This document shows positions 22,799-34,495 of a stretch of 64,000 bases of DNA, piece by piece. The stretch covers positions 930,001 through 994,000 of the forward strand of contig WION01000004.1 of assembly GCA_015039365.1 (NCBI GenBank), written 5' to 3'. How positions within the stretch are numbered: position 1 is the stretch's first letter; the number at the start of each line of letters is the position of its first letter. Both the position numbers and the translations under genes were made by a program. Origin of the DNA: Amanita rubescens. Its lineage: Eukaryota; Basidiomycota; Agaricomycetes; Agaricales; Amanitaceae. The notes beneath the pieces were generated by a model. The model did not search any database and was not told the origin of the DNA. It saw nothing but the letters and a program-made list of their open reading frames with translations.

Positions 22799-23235
22799 GA
22801 AATATGTTCTTTCGCTGACATTCTGAAATCAATATTTTTGTGGACCTCAAATAGTTTGATTCAGTTGCTCGGAATTCACATCTGAAATGTTCCCTGAAAC
22901 TGGAATTAATCATTTCGGTGATTTTCAGATAGCTCATCAGTTAATCTCAATCTAAGGATCTCTTCGCAAAATTCTGACTCAGGATGTCTTTCAGAAGCTG
23001 TTATACAGGAGCCAATAAGCCTCAAAAATATGTTCTTTCGCCAGCATTCCGAAATCAATATTTTCATGGACCCCAAATATTTTGGTTCAGTTGCTCTGAA
23101 TTTACATCTGAAATGTTCCCTGAAATCAACCATTTTTGTGATTTTTAATCTTGAGCTTTGCCAAGGCAAAATATTTAATTCTGCCAACAATTCTGTCCTA
23201 TTTCCACCATCCGAAATCCCTCCCTGCCTGTTGTG
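22799..23235 (-). repeat. Right terminal inverted repeat (~437 bp)
   Basis: Reverse complement of the left arm. It begins 33 bp after the Crinkler stop codon and ends 21 bp before the stop codon of the minus-strand membrane protein gene, so the insertion lies in that gene's 3' untranslated region. The arm contains its own copy of the internal ~190-bp direct repeat. Confidence 0.85.
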
Positions 23236-23256
23236 CACATTGATGGTGGACGAGTT

Positions 23257-26200
23257 TTACACATTGTCTGTAACTACATATCGTCCATTCTCCAAGCGCA
23301 CGCGCAGTGAAAGGCCATTAGATGCCAATCCCGTTCTCCATACCGGCGTTATGCCAAACCAGGCGCCAAATTTCGCTAACCATCTTTGGCGACGTCTACC
23401 TGTTCGTATGGGATCCTCGAGAAGCCCCTCCCATCGGTACGCTGGGCGCATACGGGTAAAGGATACGTCATAATCTGTGCCACCTCCAGTTCCGAGACTT
23501 GACGTTGGCCCTTGTGTCTCTAGATCTACTCCGTCCATGTCCAACTCTCGACTCTCGTCCCCAATATAGAATATGAGAGCCTGTATGATATAGCGGATTG
23601 ATGCTTATGACCCAAAATAGTAAACATACCTGCTGCGATGATCTGAACACAATCTCGTATAATCTCATGTAGATCTTGTTCAGTAGTCCTGTATGGAAGA
23701 AATTCTCTCGTGATAGTAGTCCCCTTTGAGTAAGGAAATTTTCCAGAGCGGGTCGTGGTATAGGGGTATAGGCAATGGATGTCGGATAGTACGGATTGAA
23801 ATCCTTAGCGTAAAGTCTGAGGGACTTTACCGCCGCATTATTTCTCCGCCATAGATCATCCTAATTCATTACGATTAAGGAGCTTCAGAATGCATGTAGC
23901 AGGACTACGCACCCAAAATATGTACCACCATGCACTTACTTCATTGTGTGTTACGTATAGGAAGCGCTCGTGGACTGCATTCAGAACGTCTCCATATTCG
24001 CACATGAGTTGTCTAACACGGATGTCTTGCTCGTGCTCGATACATTCCGGAGTGAAAAATTGAGGTCGATCGTAAACAGCCGACAGAAATTGATACGATA
24101 ACACTCTTCGTTTCCACCGGCATTCTTTCCTCTGGTAGAACCGATAACCTGTCAAAGCCTTCTCAACACGACGAATGTTAGTTGATATAAGATGCCGATT
24201 CAGCTCCAAGAATTTGGCTAGAGGTGTCGTGAGGTCGAGATCATCGTTGAGGCCTATTACATCCCCCGACACTTGCACGTCCCTAGCATACTTTAATCGA
24301 ACGTCAAAACCACTGCCAAGCTGCATTCCGTTCCAGATTAGATGCCCACGTCGCTTGATCTGCAATGTACAAGTCTGAAATTGCCTGGATGCCCCTGCAT
24401 AATAGCGATTCCGCTGGCAACACTGCAAAGGCCAATAGTGATGCACATCAACAGACTAAAACATTTCCGTCTTTGATTTGAATTGGAATAGCGACATATA
24501 CACGCACGGTAACATGCTGGTATGGCCATTGAACAGTCTTGCCTTCGAGCGAACGTAATGCTAGCCGTATCTGCCTTTTTCGTCGGATCTCCTGGCTGGA
24601 ATTCTGTGTAACATATTCCTCCAGCTGATTCGCAGCTTGCAGAATAGCCAGAGACCCATCATCGTATCGGAGCACCTGGATAGCATTAGCAAGCCGTAAG
24701 GGATTCAAATAGGCTTACTGACTAGCGTCGGAGGAAATGGTATCCACCATGCGTTTCCGAAGTGTCCGGAGAAACCAATGGTGTCCCCTCCAGGTTTCTT
24801 CCAAAAACAATCGGGACCAATGAAATGTTTCAAGATTTCATTTTCCAGCTCACGGAATACATTCCATTTATGCTCTGATATCAAATTGATGGCTTGATGA
24901 TACGTTACAGAGCCAATGTCCCTCAAGATCTGGACTAATTAGCAATATAGAGCATTATGACTAACGCCTCACCTTTAAATTCTCAACATGTCGTTCTCCA
25001 GGAGTGCCCTGGAAGTTCAATAAGTAAGGAGGATACTCGTTATCCTGAGGTCTGGCATAAAGAATTTGTTGGCCTTTCGGTATCGCGCTACTAGGAGAGG
25101 TCAAGAATAATGCGGTGATTGATTCTTGCCAGATCCTTCGTTTGACGTGTATGGAGGATTTTGAAATGTCCAGGCTATCAACGACTTCGATGAGTACCTG
25201 CGTTTAGCAACTTGGCCCAATGACAAATACCGTGGGGAGAATATATCTAAACCTGTGGATTTGACATGAATATCATATCTTTGTTTTCGTGCAAAGAACG
25301 TACTAAAATTAAGACGCTTTACGATGCCTGATGGGCTTGTTAGCGGAGTTGAGTTTAGTGTTATATAATTGCTCACGCTGAACAAGTAGTTGCGTAATGT
25401 TCCAATCAATGACAATAAAATCTGTGTCTGTCTTCACCGGGGGTCACGTTAAATGTGGAATACTTACAGGCAGTAAAACTATACGTAATCCCATAAATCC
25501 TGTAGAGACCTGTTACCAGGAAGATCGGTCATAACACGAAGATACGTACGCATATAGTACATACGTATCGAGTACTTGTTCGCCGGGTATGTTGAGCACA
25601 ACAAGCAATCCAGTCAAGGATGTTGTGACATAGTTCAAGCGAGACGTCCATTCCTGAGCATTATTTACCGGGTCCATAAAAGGTGTATATATACATTGAA
25701 CGACGAAAGATGCAATCATGCCGATCAGCAGAAGCACTTGTCGAACGATTGGGATGACAGTTCGAGAGACAGAACGGAACAAACAATTGTTTGAATCAAA
25801 CGTTGCGACGATGAGAAGAGCGCTGAGTTTAGCAAATAGGTACGTCGATTCATAGGTCGACCAGCCGCGTCGAAAACCTGAGAATGTAGGTGAAGTTGAA
25901 ACAAGAGTAATACTTAAGCCAACTCACCATCGTACAAGAATGCGAACGGATTGTGATCCCGGAGTAATAACCTTTGGTATTCGCCATCTAGTTCAACATT
26001 ATTTCTACGACGGCCCAACTCCGTGAAACGGTCAGCTTTTGGCACAGCCAGCTTTATAACGCGTCGCAACTCCATCGGAAACCAGACGGTTAGCTTTAAA
26101 GCAGTGGTTAGTAATTATCATATGAAAAGCTGGACGCTCACAGATATAATAATAACGAAAGCAACAATGACGAGGAAGGGTGCCAAATTGATTTCATTGC

Positions 26201-27467
26201 GTTTCATGGTGGTTGTCCAGCAAAAATCCAATGGATCTAGATATACATTCGAGGGACCCAAAGGTGGCACTGAGGGTGGAAATGACGTCGCATTGAGGTA
26301 TGGATTGGTTACAACCCAAAGATCTGATGACCACACTAGAACATGAACAGCCATCGTGCTCAACGGCAGATAAAAAACCGTCAATAGAAATGTGACTATG
26401 ACAAGTCCCCATCTGCTATTTCTGGTCGTGCTGGCCTGGAGACCTTCCTGTGAATTGTAAAGCTCGCACTGCCTCGAGTAGCGATAGAAGATATATAAGA
26501 GGATGAAAGCAATGATCATGAACATCACAAGAAATAATATGGATTGAGAAAGTGTATTGCCGAAATTGAGCGCCAGAACATTCGGTCTGTTGGATGGTTA
26601 ATGAGGCGTCAGGAAGAGATAAAGGACTCAAACATGGTGCCAAGCAACACTTGATGCCAATCACCCTTTAAGTTATTGCCCTTTACCGGCACTATTATGG
26701 GGCTAAAGTCATTGTGTACCGAGGCAGTCTTGGAACTCACCTATAGTATTAAGAAGTAAAGCAAAGATTTGCACTGTGTTAAAGAGGCCTTGCAAACTGT
26801 AATACATCGCTAATAAACTCGACCCCTAGTACACCATTGGAATTAAGCGTCGAGACGTGATGCGAGAATCACCACTTACCAGAATGCCAATCGCGGCGCT
26901 CAAGATGGCTCCCAAGACGTTTTTACGATATCTCCAGACAGGAACAAGTTTGTCATTGGATTCCAAGTCATCAAGAGACATCCCGGACTTGGTCAGTTTG
27001 TCCATCAGAGGAAACATCTGCGTGGAATTCCCATCGTGAGGTACGAAAGGAGGCGACGAGAACTCTGCCAAGCACTTGTCAAGCTGGGGGAGATATAGTG
27101 GTGCTGCGTTGCGAGAAAATATAACAGTCGCTGGGACTGGCGTTGGTGAACTTTGCGCGTCATTAGTGTTGGCGGATAATGCATCTAACTCTGCATGGGC
27201 GTAGCCCGTTGGAATTAAACGTTCCCATTCGTCCTTGTCGTGCAAGCCTGCACCGTCACGGGCCGGAGGTATGGTGGTGGATGATAAGCTCGTGTGACGA
27301 GAAGCAATGTCTGCGAGGTCTGTGATATCACGAGAATCCGTTCCGGCCCTGGCAGAGGAGGCAACTGATCCATCGTATGTCGTACCTTCGAGGGAGGGAT
27401 TAGAAATCAGTTCTGCATGTCGACGGTGGATAGTGCGAGACTCGTGCTGGTGAGGATTACCGCTCAT
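23257..27467 (-). CDS. Large polytopic membrane protein, family not recognised
   Basis: The predicted start MSGNPHQHESRTIHRRHAEL (27467) opens a soluble N-terminal region of about 200 residues. Then membrane helices follow over many exons: RKNVLGAILSAAIGILVS, a helix near 26740, FMIIAFILLYIFYRYSRQ, GLVIVTFLLTVFYLPLSTMA, LAPFLVIVAFVIIISVSV, a helix in ESTYLFAKLSALLIVATF, and VRQVLLLIGMIASFVVQCIY. A loop reads MELRRVIKLAVPKADRFTEL. After the helices a long soluble C-terminal region runs through about eight more exons (for example HQAINLISEHKWNVFRELEN and GFSGHFGNAWWIPFPPTLV) to the stop at 23257. I do not recognise the family; the shape suggests a transporter, channel or sensor. The start lies about 135 bp from the stop of the upstream DUF2235 gene. 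Confidence 0.6.
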
Positions 27468-27601
27468 TTCATCGTTGAAGCTCTGGAACTTGAAGCGTCG
27501 AATGGAATAGTACTTGCAGCAAGGCACGCCATTGTAGCCAACATGCACATAAATATCAATATCATCATTAATTAAATTAGTTAAACTTATATGTAGTGTG
27601 T

Positions 27602-29879
27602 TTAAAACATAGTAAATATACCAGACTTGGCTCTTGGAGCGACGGCTGTCTTCTGTTTAACAGACGCAACCGTAACTTCTTTCCTTAGCCCACTCGCCTT
27701 CATCAATTTGATAATTAGGCTGCTCCTCTTCACCATTGTTTCTCCTGAGGCAGGTGCACGGTCATTGTCCGGTTCTGCTTGGTTGGCCTTCAATTTGTAG
27801 TGTTGTACTCGCGGATCATCAGGATTATACGGCCAGCCGCGCTTCCACTCTTCTTCCAACGGTGTCAATCGGTGAACTAGTTCAGGGTGCTCTGAGAGGT
27901 AGTCTTTGAGCGTGAAAGGGAGTTTGTCCTGTTCAAGTACCGAGGGATGTACAGTTTCCTGCGTGGTGTCGTCTAAAGAAGGAAGCGGCCTTGAAGAAAC
28001 GGTTGCTACAGTGAAGAAACCAGTCGATGGACTATTTTGCAACTTTAATAAGTATTATATTCAATGGGTAAAATAGTCCGTGACCTACTCGTGCGGAGTT
28101 TGCTTTCCCCAAGGAGCCACCGGCTCCAAGTACTGTGCCAAGTACTGCATGTCGAGCGACAAAATGTCGCCGATTTGTCCCTGCTCACTGTTTTAATGAT
28201 TGGATAATTGAGGTATATGATCATAACGAACCGCGATCCACATCAAAGTTAAATCGGCTAGGTCGTGAGCGGCAAATCCACCGCCAATCTACATATGATC
28301 AGAAATGTTGATAGAAAAGTCATAGCACATACGTCAGAGTGGGAGCCTGTCGGTCAAGTTTTAGAGCAAGAGAAGTTTATGTACAATGACACGAACCTGA
28401 AAACCAGCACTAACGGGTACAAGCACTTGAGCATGAGCAACAATAGTCGAAGGGTTGTCACTCACTTGTTTCAATACTTGTCCTTTTTGTCGACCGGCAT
28501 CTGACTGCACGAATTTTAGGCAGCTCTGAGCGCAGTATTAGTAACAGGCTGTCAATGTCCAAGGTAACCTTCTTACGAAATCGACCCTTTTCTCATCCAG
28601 TGCCAAAGCCTGGTACGCTCTTTCAACGTGCTTGCCCAATTTTTTATCATGCAAACCAAACAGAGGGTGGACGGCACGAGTCAGCGATATCTCCTCGGGT
28701 AAACCAACAGAATTGACTGTGTCAAAAACGCATACACATCTGAAAATTACATTTGTAGGCTTCAATCATGGAGTTACGACTGTCAGACTCACTTGATGGT
28801 AAAATCGTCACCGTCTAGATTTGCTCGCCGTTTTCCGGTAGAATTTGGGTCAGTCCATCGAGAAAGCGTCGCTCTGAGGTTTGCCAGCTCTGAAGCAGGG
28901 CATGGTAAGAAACAGAAAATTTATATCCAAGGTGATGCTTTACCGGTCTCGTCTTTTGCGTCTCCCATTTTCTGATACGTCTTGAATATGTCCGCAAAAT
29001 TATCCATATCTTTACGATCGAGAATGCCCAATTGTCCCTACGGCGACGATCAACCTCTTCGGGCGAGATACACGAGCGCAACGTACAATAAGCGTAGCGA
29101 TTATGCGTGCAGTATATGCGCCCTGTGGCAAAATAAGCGAGCTGTCCGACATCCATGGAACATCCATACTCGTGAAAAACCGAATAGAAATATCTGTGGC
29201 ATCGCCTGTAAGGCCCATTATTAGAATGTTACATATACGGTACGGACCTCATCCCCTGGATGATAATTCCTGCGCGTGAGGGGTTAGCGCGGGCAACTGG
29301 GTGACACAAAGGGGCGTACTGAGCAATGAAGCCATAGCCTGCCTCGATCTTTTCAACTATACCAGACGAAGATGAGTTGCCGTTTCAGAGGTCGTATCTC
29401 AAATCATACCTATTGAGATGCCTGTCACGCCTGCGGGTGCGAATGAGTACCTTTGGATATAGTTTTTTTAAGTGGAACCCAACCATCTACAAGATACGAG
29501 TAGGTGCTATTGCCGCTTCCGACACCCGACAAATAATATACGATTTGAGGCACAGGTAGCTCGTGCCTGTTGTCCTTGTAGTGGATTGATCGGGCTAAGC
29601 GCTTGGGTGTTCATCAGACCGCGACAAGTAGCTGTGTATCAACATGTCCCCTTACCATTATGTTTGTATACTGGGTGCATTTTTGGGCGAGGCCGTCTTG
29701 CCATGTACTTGGAACCTCGTGAGCTGTGAACGAATAAAGTGACGAAGACTTTACCCGTCACATAACACAATGATCCTTTTCATCATTGTATTATGGGTGG
29801 ACGTATGATGAGCAATGGCTGCCTGGGTATCATGCTCGCGGAGCGTGCTAGTAGGAGACTTAGACGAGACTGAGGTCAT
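27602..29879 (-). CDS. DUF2235 alpha/beta-hydrolase (Tle1-like)
   Basis: Protein of the DUF2235 family, predicted serine hydrolases related to Tle1 phospholipases of bacterial type VI secretion. The N-terminal motif RIIVLCDGTWQDG is rebuilt across an intron near 29760. Then come QIVYYLSGVGSG, IEAGYGFIAQNYHPGDE and the nucleophile elbow IFLFGFSR / GAYTARIIATLI, split by an intron exactly after FSR. Later parts show NFADIFKTYQKMGDAK, CVFDTVNSVGLPEE, LHDKKLGKHVERAYQALALD and IGGGFAAHDLADLTLMW, which holds the usual catalytic-Asp/Gly region. A C-terminal segment (KLPFTLKDYLSEHPELVHRL) ends at 27602. At least ten introns are needed. The catalytic Ser in GFSRG is present. Substrate unknown. Confidence 0.82.
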
Positions 29880-30201
29880 ATTAGGGTGGTTAAGCAGTTA
29901 GATCACTAACCATGCTGCATGATGCTTATAAGCCTTGATAAATCCAGGTGGCTATGTTTAGACGCGTGCGGACATGCACGTTCCATCTTTTCCAACCGTT
30001 CACAACAGCACATGGTCCAGCTTCTTGTGATCGGTAACTCGGCACCGGCCTTTTTTTAATTTTTGCTATCCCTTCTTTAGATGGTAAGCCGCGGCGCAAT
30101 GAAAACTCCGTAACGAGGTAATTAGGACCGACACGGGACGCTGCACTTCATTGTATTAACATTCACTCTAAAGTAATAAGACAACAATACGAGGGCAATT
30201 G
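29880..30201. other. Promoter of the DUF2235 gene and 3' end of NUS1
   Basis: No coding frame recognised between the ATG at 29879 and the NUS1 stop at 30202, both on the minus strand. Confidence 0.45.
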
Positions 30202-31311
30202 TCATCTTCCAAAACGAAATTCTGCTATCGCATATTCATCCAGGGCTTCCCTAAAGGCGATTTCATCAAGCACACAATGACGCCCCGATTGCTGATTATA
30301 GCTGAACAAAATATCGCCGTTTTATCACCATTTGAGTCATCTGTACGAAGCACGGCCTTACCGGAACTCGGTCAGACTGATGTGCCATGGTGGGAAGCCA
30401 TAGAGTTCAAGTGGCGCCTGATTGCCACAGGGGCCAATTGAATGGACAATCATGAAATCCGGTGTTGCGAGAGCGCCCTCTGCTGTAATATATCGTCAGT
30501 AACGCCGTATCGGGCACAGCAAATGGCATACACTCTAATAGCATGGCGAGGGTATCCACCGTAATTTGTGGCAACTGAAAATGCTGTTCAGCTGTCATTC
30601 GCATCCTTGTTTGCAGGAATGAATGAGCCGCTGCTGCTACAACGGGCTTAGCCGAGTTTCTTGATATGATACATAATGTAAGAGGCTTAGTAATGCTCTT
30701 TGCTCCTGAAATGAAATGAAAAGCACGGACGCGAGTATGTAGGTCAACACGTACGATTATTTGACCGTCTTTTTCTGACATTCAGACTATTGTTGACTTT
30801 TTTGGTGTAATGGGGTATTTCGATGGTGATTACATGAGAATAGGATGGTATAGGCGAGAGTGGTCGAGAATCAGCGTAGTCGGAAGGGGGTGGAGTCAAA
30901 GGGTATTCTATTTCTGAAGCGCTGGTATCTGATTCAGGGAACTGGTTTTGAATACGCTGTTCAATACGCGACGCGCAGCGCATGAGGATACCTAGAATAC
31001 CAAATGAGAAATGCACGTTACGCCGCAGTAAACATACCATGCTCGTCATAGACAGTCAATCTTCGAATTCCAGTTGTACGACACCAATCCACTGTATTAG
31101 TTACACATTCTATAAGATCACCTTCGTCCTGGTCACAAGACTGGGGGACGTTTGAGATGAGAAGAGCCAGGTGTTTTGGAATCCGGTTGCGGTGGGCATC
31201 TAGTGGTTTTGGTGGCGTTCTAGTCAAAAGTTCGTGGAACACGCGGAGAGAAAGATACGATAGATGGAGTCTATGGATAAGGAACAGGAGGCAGCGGGAC
31301 AGGAATTGCAT
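30202..31311 (-). CDS. NUS1: Cis-prenyltransferase subunit NUS1 (NgBR-like)
   Basis: Non-catalytic partner of the dehydrodolichyl-diphosphate synthase at the ER, needed for dolichol and protein glycosylation. The N-terminus MQFLSRCLLFLIHRLHLSYL is a membrane anchor. The prenyltransferase-like domain shows RIPKHLALLISNVPQ, LIECVTNTVDWCRTTGIRR and LTVYDEHG, an inserted Pro/Ser-rich stretch (31000-30800), LTLCIISRNSAKPVVAAAA and ITVDTLAMLLE. After further introns it reads TPDFMIVHSIGPCGNQAPLE and LYGFPPWHISLTEFR, then ALDEYAIAEFRFGR and the stop. The C-terminal RFG fits the RxG motif required for complex activity. The stop of SEC17 is 62 bp upstream of its start, same strand. Confidence 0.85.
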
Positions 31312-31372
31312 ACGACGCGTTGTGGTCTACGTGGATACATTCCGAATTACATACAGGCGGGAGCACGTGACA

Positions 31373-32385
31373 TCACGTTAAACCAGGCTCTTGGATGCCC
31401 CGCTTAACCACGAGCAGGATGTTCGTCTTCCAGTTATCCAGCTTCACAACCTGGTCAAACTCGTATACTGCCCCCGTGAATGTGTCTACGTCCCCGGAAT
31501 CAACAGCATCAATCAGAACGTTGATGAATTTCGCCTCTCGCGTTGATGCAAATGACGGGTCTTGACCAATGTATCGTTGCATGTTCCGTCTCGCCGTAAC
31601 AATGTCCTGCATGATCCCTCAGAGATATCCGCATGTAAACACAGTAGAATGTACCTTTAGTGCCAGGGCACAGAGACCCGCCCGTAGCCAATATTCCTTG
31701 ACACTGTATTTCGTCAGAGCCGACGTTAGTGAATGGTCGGCAACCTGTTCATATCGAGCGATGGCTGGCAGGTATTCTCCTAACTCAGCGTGAAGATCCG
31801 CAGCATCCTTATAGCATGCGTTCGCCGTCCTTTGAATTTGTTCACTAATTAATCCACACATCCGCAAAGAAATAACATACGCGTTAGCATCCTCTTGGGC
31901 ATACCAGTCGCCCGCTCTCACATAGCTCTCGCAAGCTTTGCGTAAATCGTTTGACTCTTGCAGATAAATCTGACCGATCTCCTTCTCCCTGTCCGCCGCC
32001 TGGCGGAATCGGCCACTTTGAGTGAGGTGGATGATGGTCTGTGTTAGTGCCTGGATGGCCACTGCGACACTCTAAGAAACAGCCGAAGGAGACTGAACTG
32101 ACACTCACGATCAGGATAACCTCGCTTGAAGGCTTTCGCTGCGTTCCACCACGCATTGGCAGCTTCGTTCTGTTCCTTGCATTTCTCCCTGCATTCAGCC
32201 TCCCTGGAAAAAGCATCGCCTGCCTCCTTGAAGAGCTTCTCGAGCTTGAACGCGTTTGCGGCCTGCTGATACAAATCGCCGGCTTCCTCGAACTTTGTGC
32301 TGGACGAGGAGAACCAGCCTGCGGAAGAAATGGCCTTTTTGTCGGCCTTCTCAAGTAAAGTCTGAGCGGTGCTCTTTGAAGGCAT
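31373..32385 (-). CDS. SEC17: Alpha-SNAP (SEC17)
   Basis: Soluble NSF attachment protein that couples NSF to SNARE complexes during membrane fusion. It starts MPSKSTAQTLLEKADKKAIS, then GWFSSSSTKFEEAGDLYQQA and TPR-like helices: FKEAGDAFSREAEC, NEAANAWWNAAKAFKR, AIQALTQTIIHLTQSGRFRQ, ACYKDAADLHAELGEYLPAI and ADHSLTSALTKYSVKEYWLR. The C-terminal exon has NMQRYIGQDPSFASTREAKF and VYEFDQVVKLDNWKTNILL, ending IQEPGLT. Three or four introns. Divergent from AGM1, with only 87 bp between start codons. Confidence 0.92.
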
Positions 32386-32472
32386 GATGTTGTTGGGTTC
32401 AGAAGGAGCTGCGGTTTCAAGTCATCTGACTCAAAATAGCTTGTTACCCTCATCAACTACTAGTATTCTACC

Positions 32473-34373
32473 ATGTCTCTCTCTGAAGACATCATACGCA
32501 AACTATCAGATGCTCATCCCAAAGTTCCCATCATTAAATACCAATATGGTACTGCTGGCTTTAGAACGCTGTAAGCATTCCTACCGTTTATCGTCTGCAC
32601 ACTCCGACGCCTCTTCAGAGCTACTGTTCTAGATGGTGTACTATTCAGAGTAGGCATACTCGCCGCACTGCGCAGCAAAAAGCTGGACGGTCGAACTATT
32701 GGTGTAATGGTCACAGCTTCTCATAACCCTGAACAAGTCAGTGATCATCAGTTGGCTAGATAAGGCTTTTTGACGGGTCCTCCATCAGGATAATGGCGTC
32801 AAGCTGGTTGATCCCCGCGGAGAGATGCTTGAAGCATCCTGGGAGGTTCATGCAACGAACCTGGCAAATGCTGAAACCACCGATGAACTGATCGATAAGC
32901 TGAACGAGTTGATCAAGGCTACTAAAATTGACTTGTCAAGACCCGCTAGGGTTATTTATGCACGCGATACAAGGCCCTCAGGAGAAAGCTTGGTCTCTGC
33001 TCTTGAAGATGGATTGGAGGCCTTAGATACCGAGTCCCGAAACGCTGGAGTCACAAGTACCCCAATCCTTCATTATCTTGTTAGAGCTATGAATACCAAA
33101 GGAACCAGTGAAAGCTACGGGGATGACTCTGAACAAGGATACCATGAAAAGCTAAGTGAGGCTTTCAAGAAATTAGTGGTATGGCTGCAGATTTGAGGAG
33201 ATCATATTCCCCATTGACACCCACGCAAGGCCGGACGACCCCCCTTGGGGCCGATTGTTATCGACTGTGCCAATGGAGTTGGGGCACCAGTTGCAGGCAC
33301 ACTTTCCCAGTATATTGGCAGTGCCTTGCCCCTGGTACTGGAGAACACTGCAATTAATATGCTAGGTGCCCTGAACAACCAATGCGGAGCTGACTTCGTT
33401 AAGACGTCACAGAAGCTCCCGCCTTCTCTCATCAGTAAACTCAAGCCCGGTCAACGCGCTTGCAGTCTTGACGGTGATGCGGACAGGCTGATTTATTATT
33501 ATCTTGATGAGCGAGGCAACTTCCATATGCTCGATGGCGATAAAATAGCCGCCCTTGTTTCTACGTTCATAGTGGATCTTGTGAAATCAGCAGGTCTTGA
33601 ACAAAGGATCAAAGTTGGGGTGGTTCAAACTGCTTATGCTAACGGTGCTTCTACCAAGTTCTTGACCCAGGTAAGGAACTATAAAACAAGTGCGAGAACG
33701 CAAACTCAGAAACATGACAGAGTCTCCCGGTAAAATGTGTACCCACAGGTGTTAAACATCTTCATACTGCTGCAGAGCACTTTGACGTTGGTGTATATTT
33801 TGAGGCAAACGGCCATGGCACTGTTCTGTTCTCTCGGGAGACATTGGACTGCCTGAATAAGCACGAGCCGACGACACCTGCACAGTCCACAGCTCTCGAA
33901 CGCCTTGTCGAACTGACTCGCTTGATCAATCAAACTGTTGGTGATGGACTCTCTGACATGCTGCTTGTTGAAGTTGTATTGGCGCACAAAGCTTATTCGG
34001 GGGTTGAATGGGACTCGCTGTACACCGACCTTCCGAACCGCTTGGTCAAAGTAGTCGTATCTAACCGCCACGCCTTCCGTACGGAGAACGCCGAACGGCG
34101 ACTAGTCAGCCCGCCTGGTTTACAAGCCAAAATTGATGAGATGGTCCGGAGGTACGAAGGAGGTCGATCATTTGTGAGACCGAGCGGGACAGAGGACGTG
34201 GTCAGAGTATACGCGGAGGCTGCAGTGAGGACCCAAGCAGATGGTAAGCTCTTGACCTTACTCAGGCAAAGCCAACAAATGACGCTTGGACAGAATTGGC
34301 ATTCCGGGTGGCAGGATTAGTCTATGACGAGGCAGGAGGTGATCCCACGAGGCGCCCAAAGGAGTTTCTATGA
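32473..34373 (+). CDS. AGM1: Phosphoacetylglucosamine mutase
   Basis: Cytosolic enzyme that turns GlcNAc-6-phosphate into GlcNAc-1-phosphate for UDP-GlcNAc, and so for chitin, N-glycans and GPI anchors. It starts [16 protein letters not shown], then [13 protein letters not shown] and the phosphoserine loop TASHNPEQ. Next are [29 protein letters not shown] and [11 protein letters not shown]. The metal-binding loop is [14 protein letters not shown], followed by [31 protein letters not shown] and the phosphate-binding end [20 protein letters not shown]. The last exon ends RRPKEFL. All catalytic loops are intact, with about six introns. Confidence 0.93.
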
Positions 34374-34495
34374 TTGATATTCCTGGAGAGTATTACATGT
34401 AAAAATAAGTTTTCCGAGTCATTCCTTGATTCTTGTAGTAATGATGCAGATGTGCACCACCAACTTGACGTAAATCGCATTTCATTTTCTCTCTC

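Larger units (their letters stand above)
18448..23235. mobile_element. TIR-bounded element carrying a Crinkler NTPase-nuclease gene
   Basis: Two long inverted arms (18448-18860 and 22799-23235) flank one intron-rich gene and nothing else. The outermost match is CACAACAGGCAG at the left and its complement CTGCCTGTTGTG at the right. A stretch of about 120 bp beginning aaaaatcacaaaaatggttg differs by about one base between arms, so the element looks young. No target-site duplication could be recognised next to these ends. No separate transposase is present. In the literature, CRN-type NTPase-nuclease proteins have been proposed to derive from transposons; here such a gene lies inside arms of transposon type. 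Whether the encoded protein moves the element is inference. Confidence 0.75.

Noticed and set aside
18448..23235. Target-site duplication around the Crinkler element
   Set aside because: Several choices of end point were compared, but no matching flanking bases could be found, so none is claimed.
30199..30441. Plus-strand open frame of 80 codons
   Set aside because: It is the reverse of the last two NUS1 exons, which match the family well.
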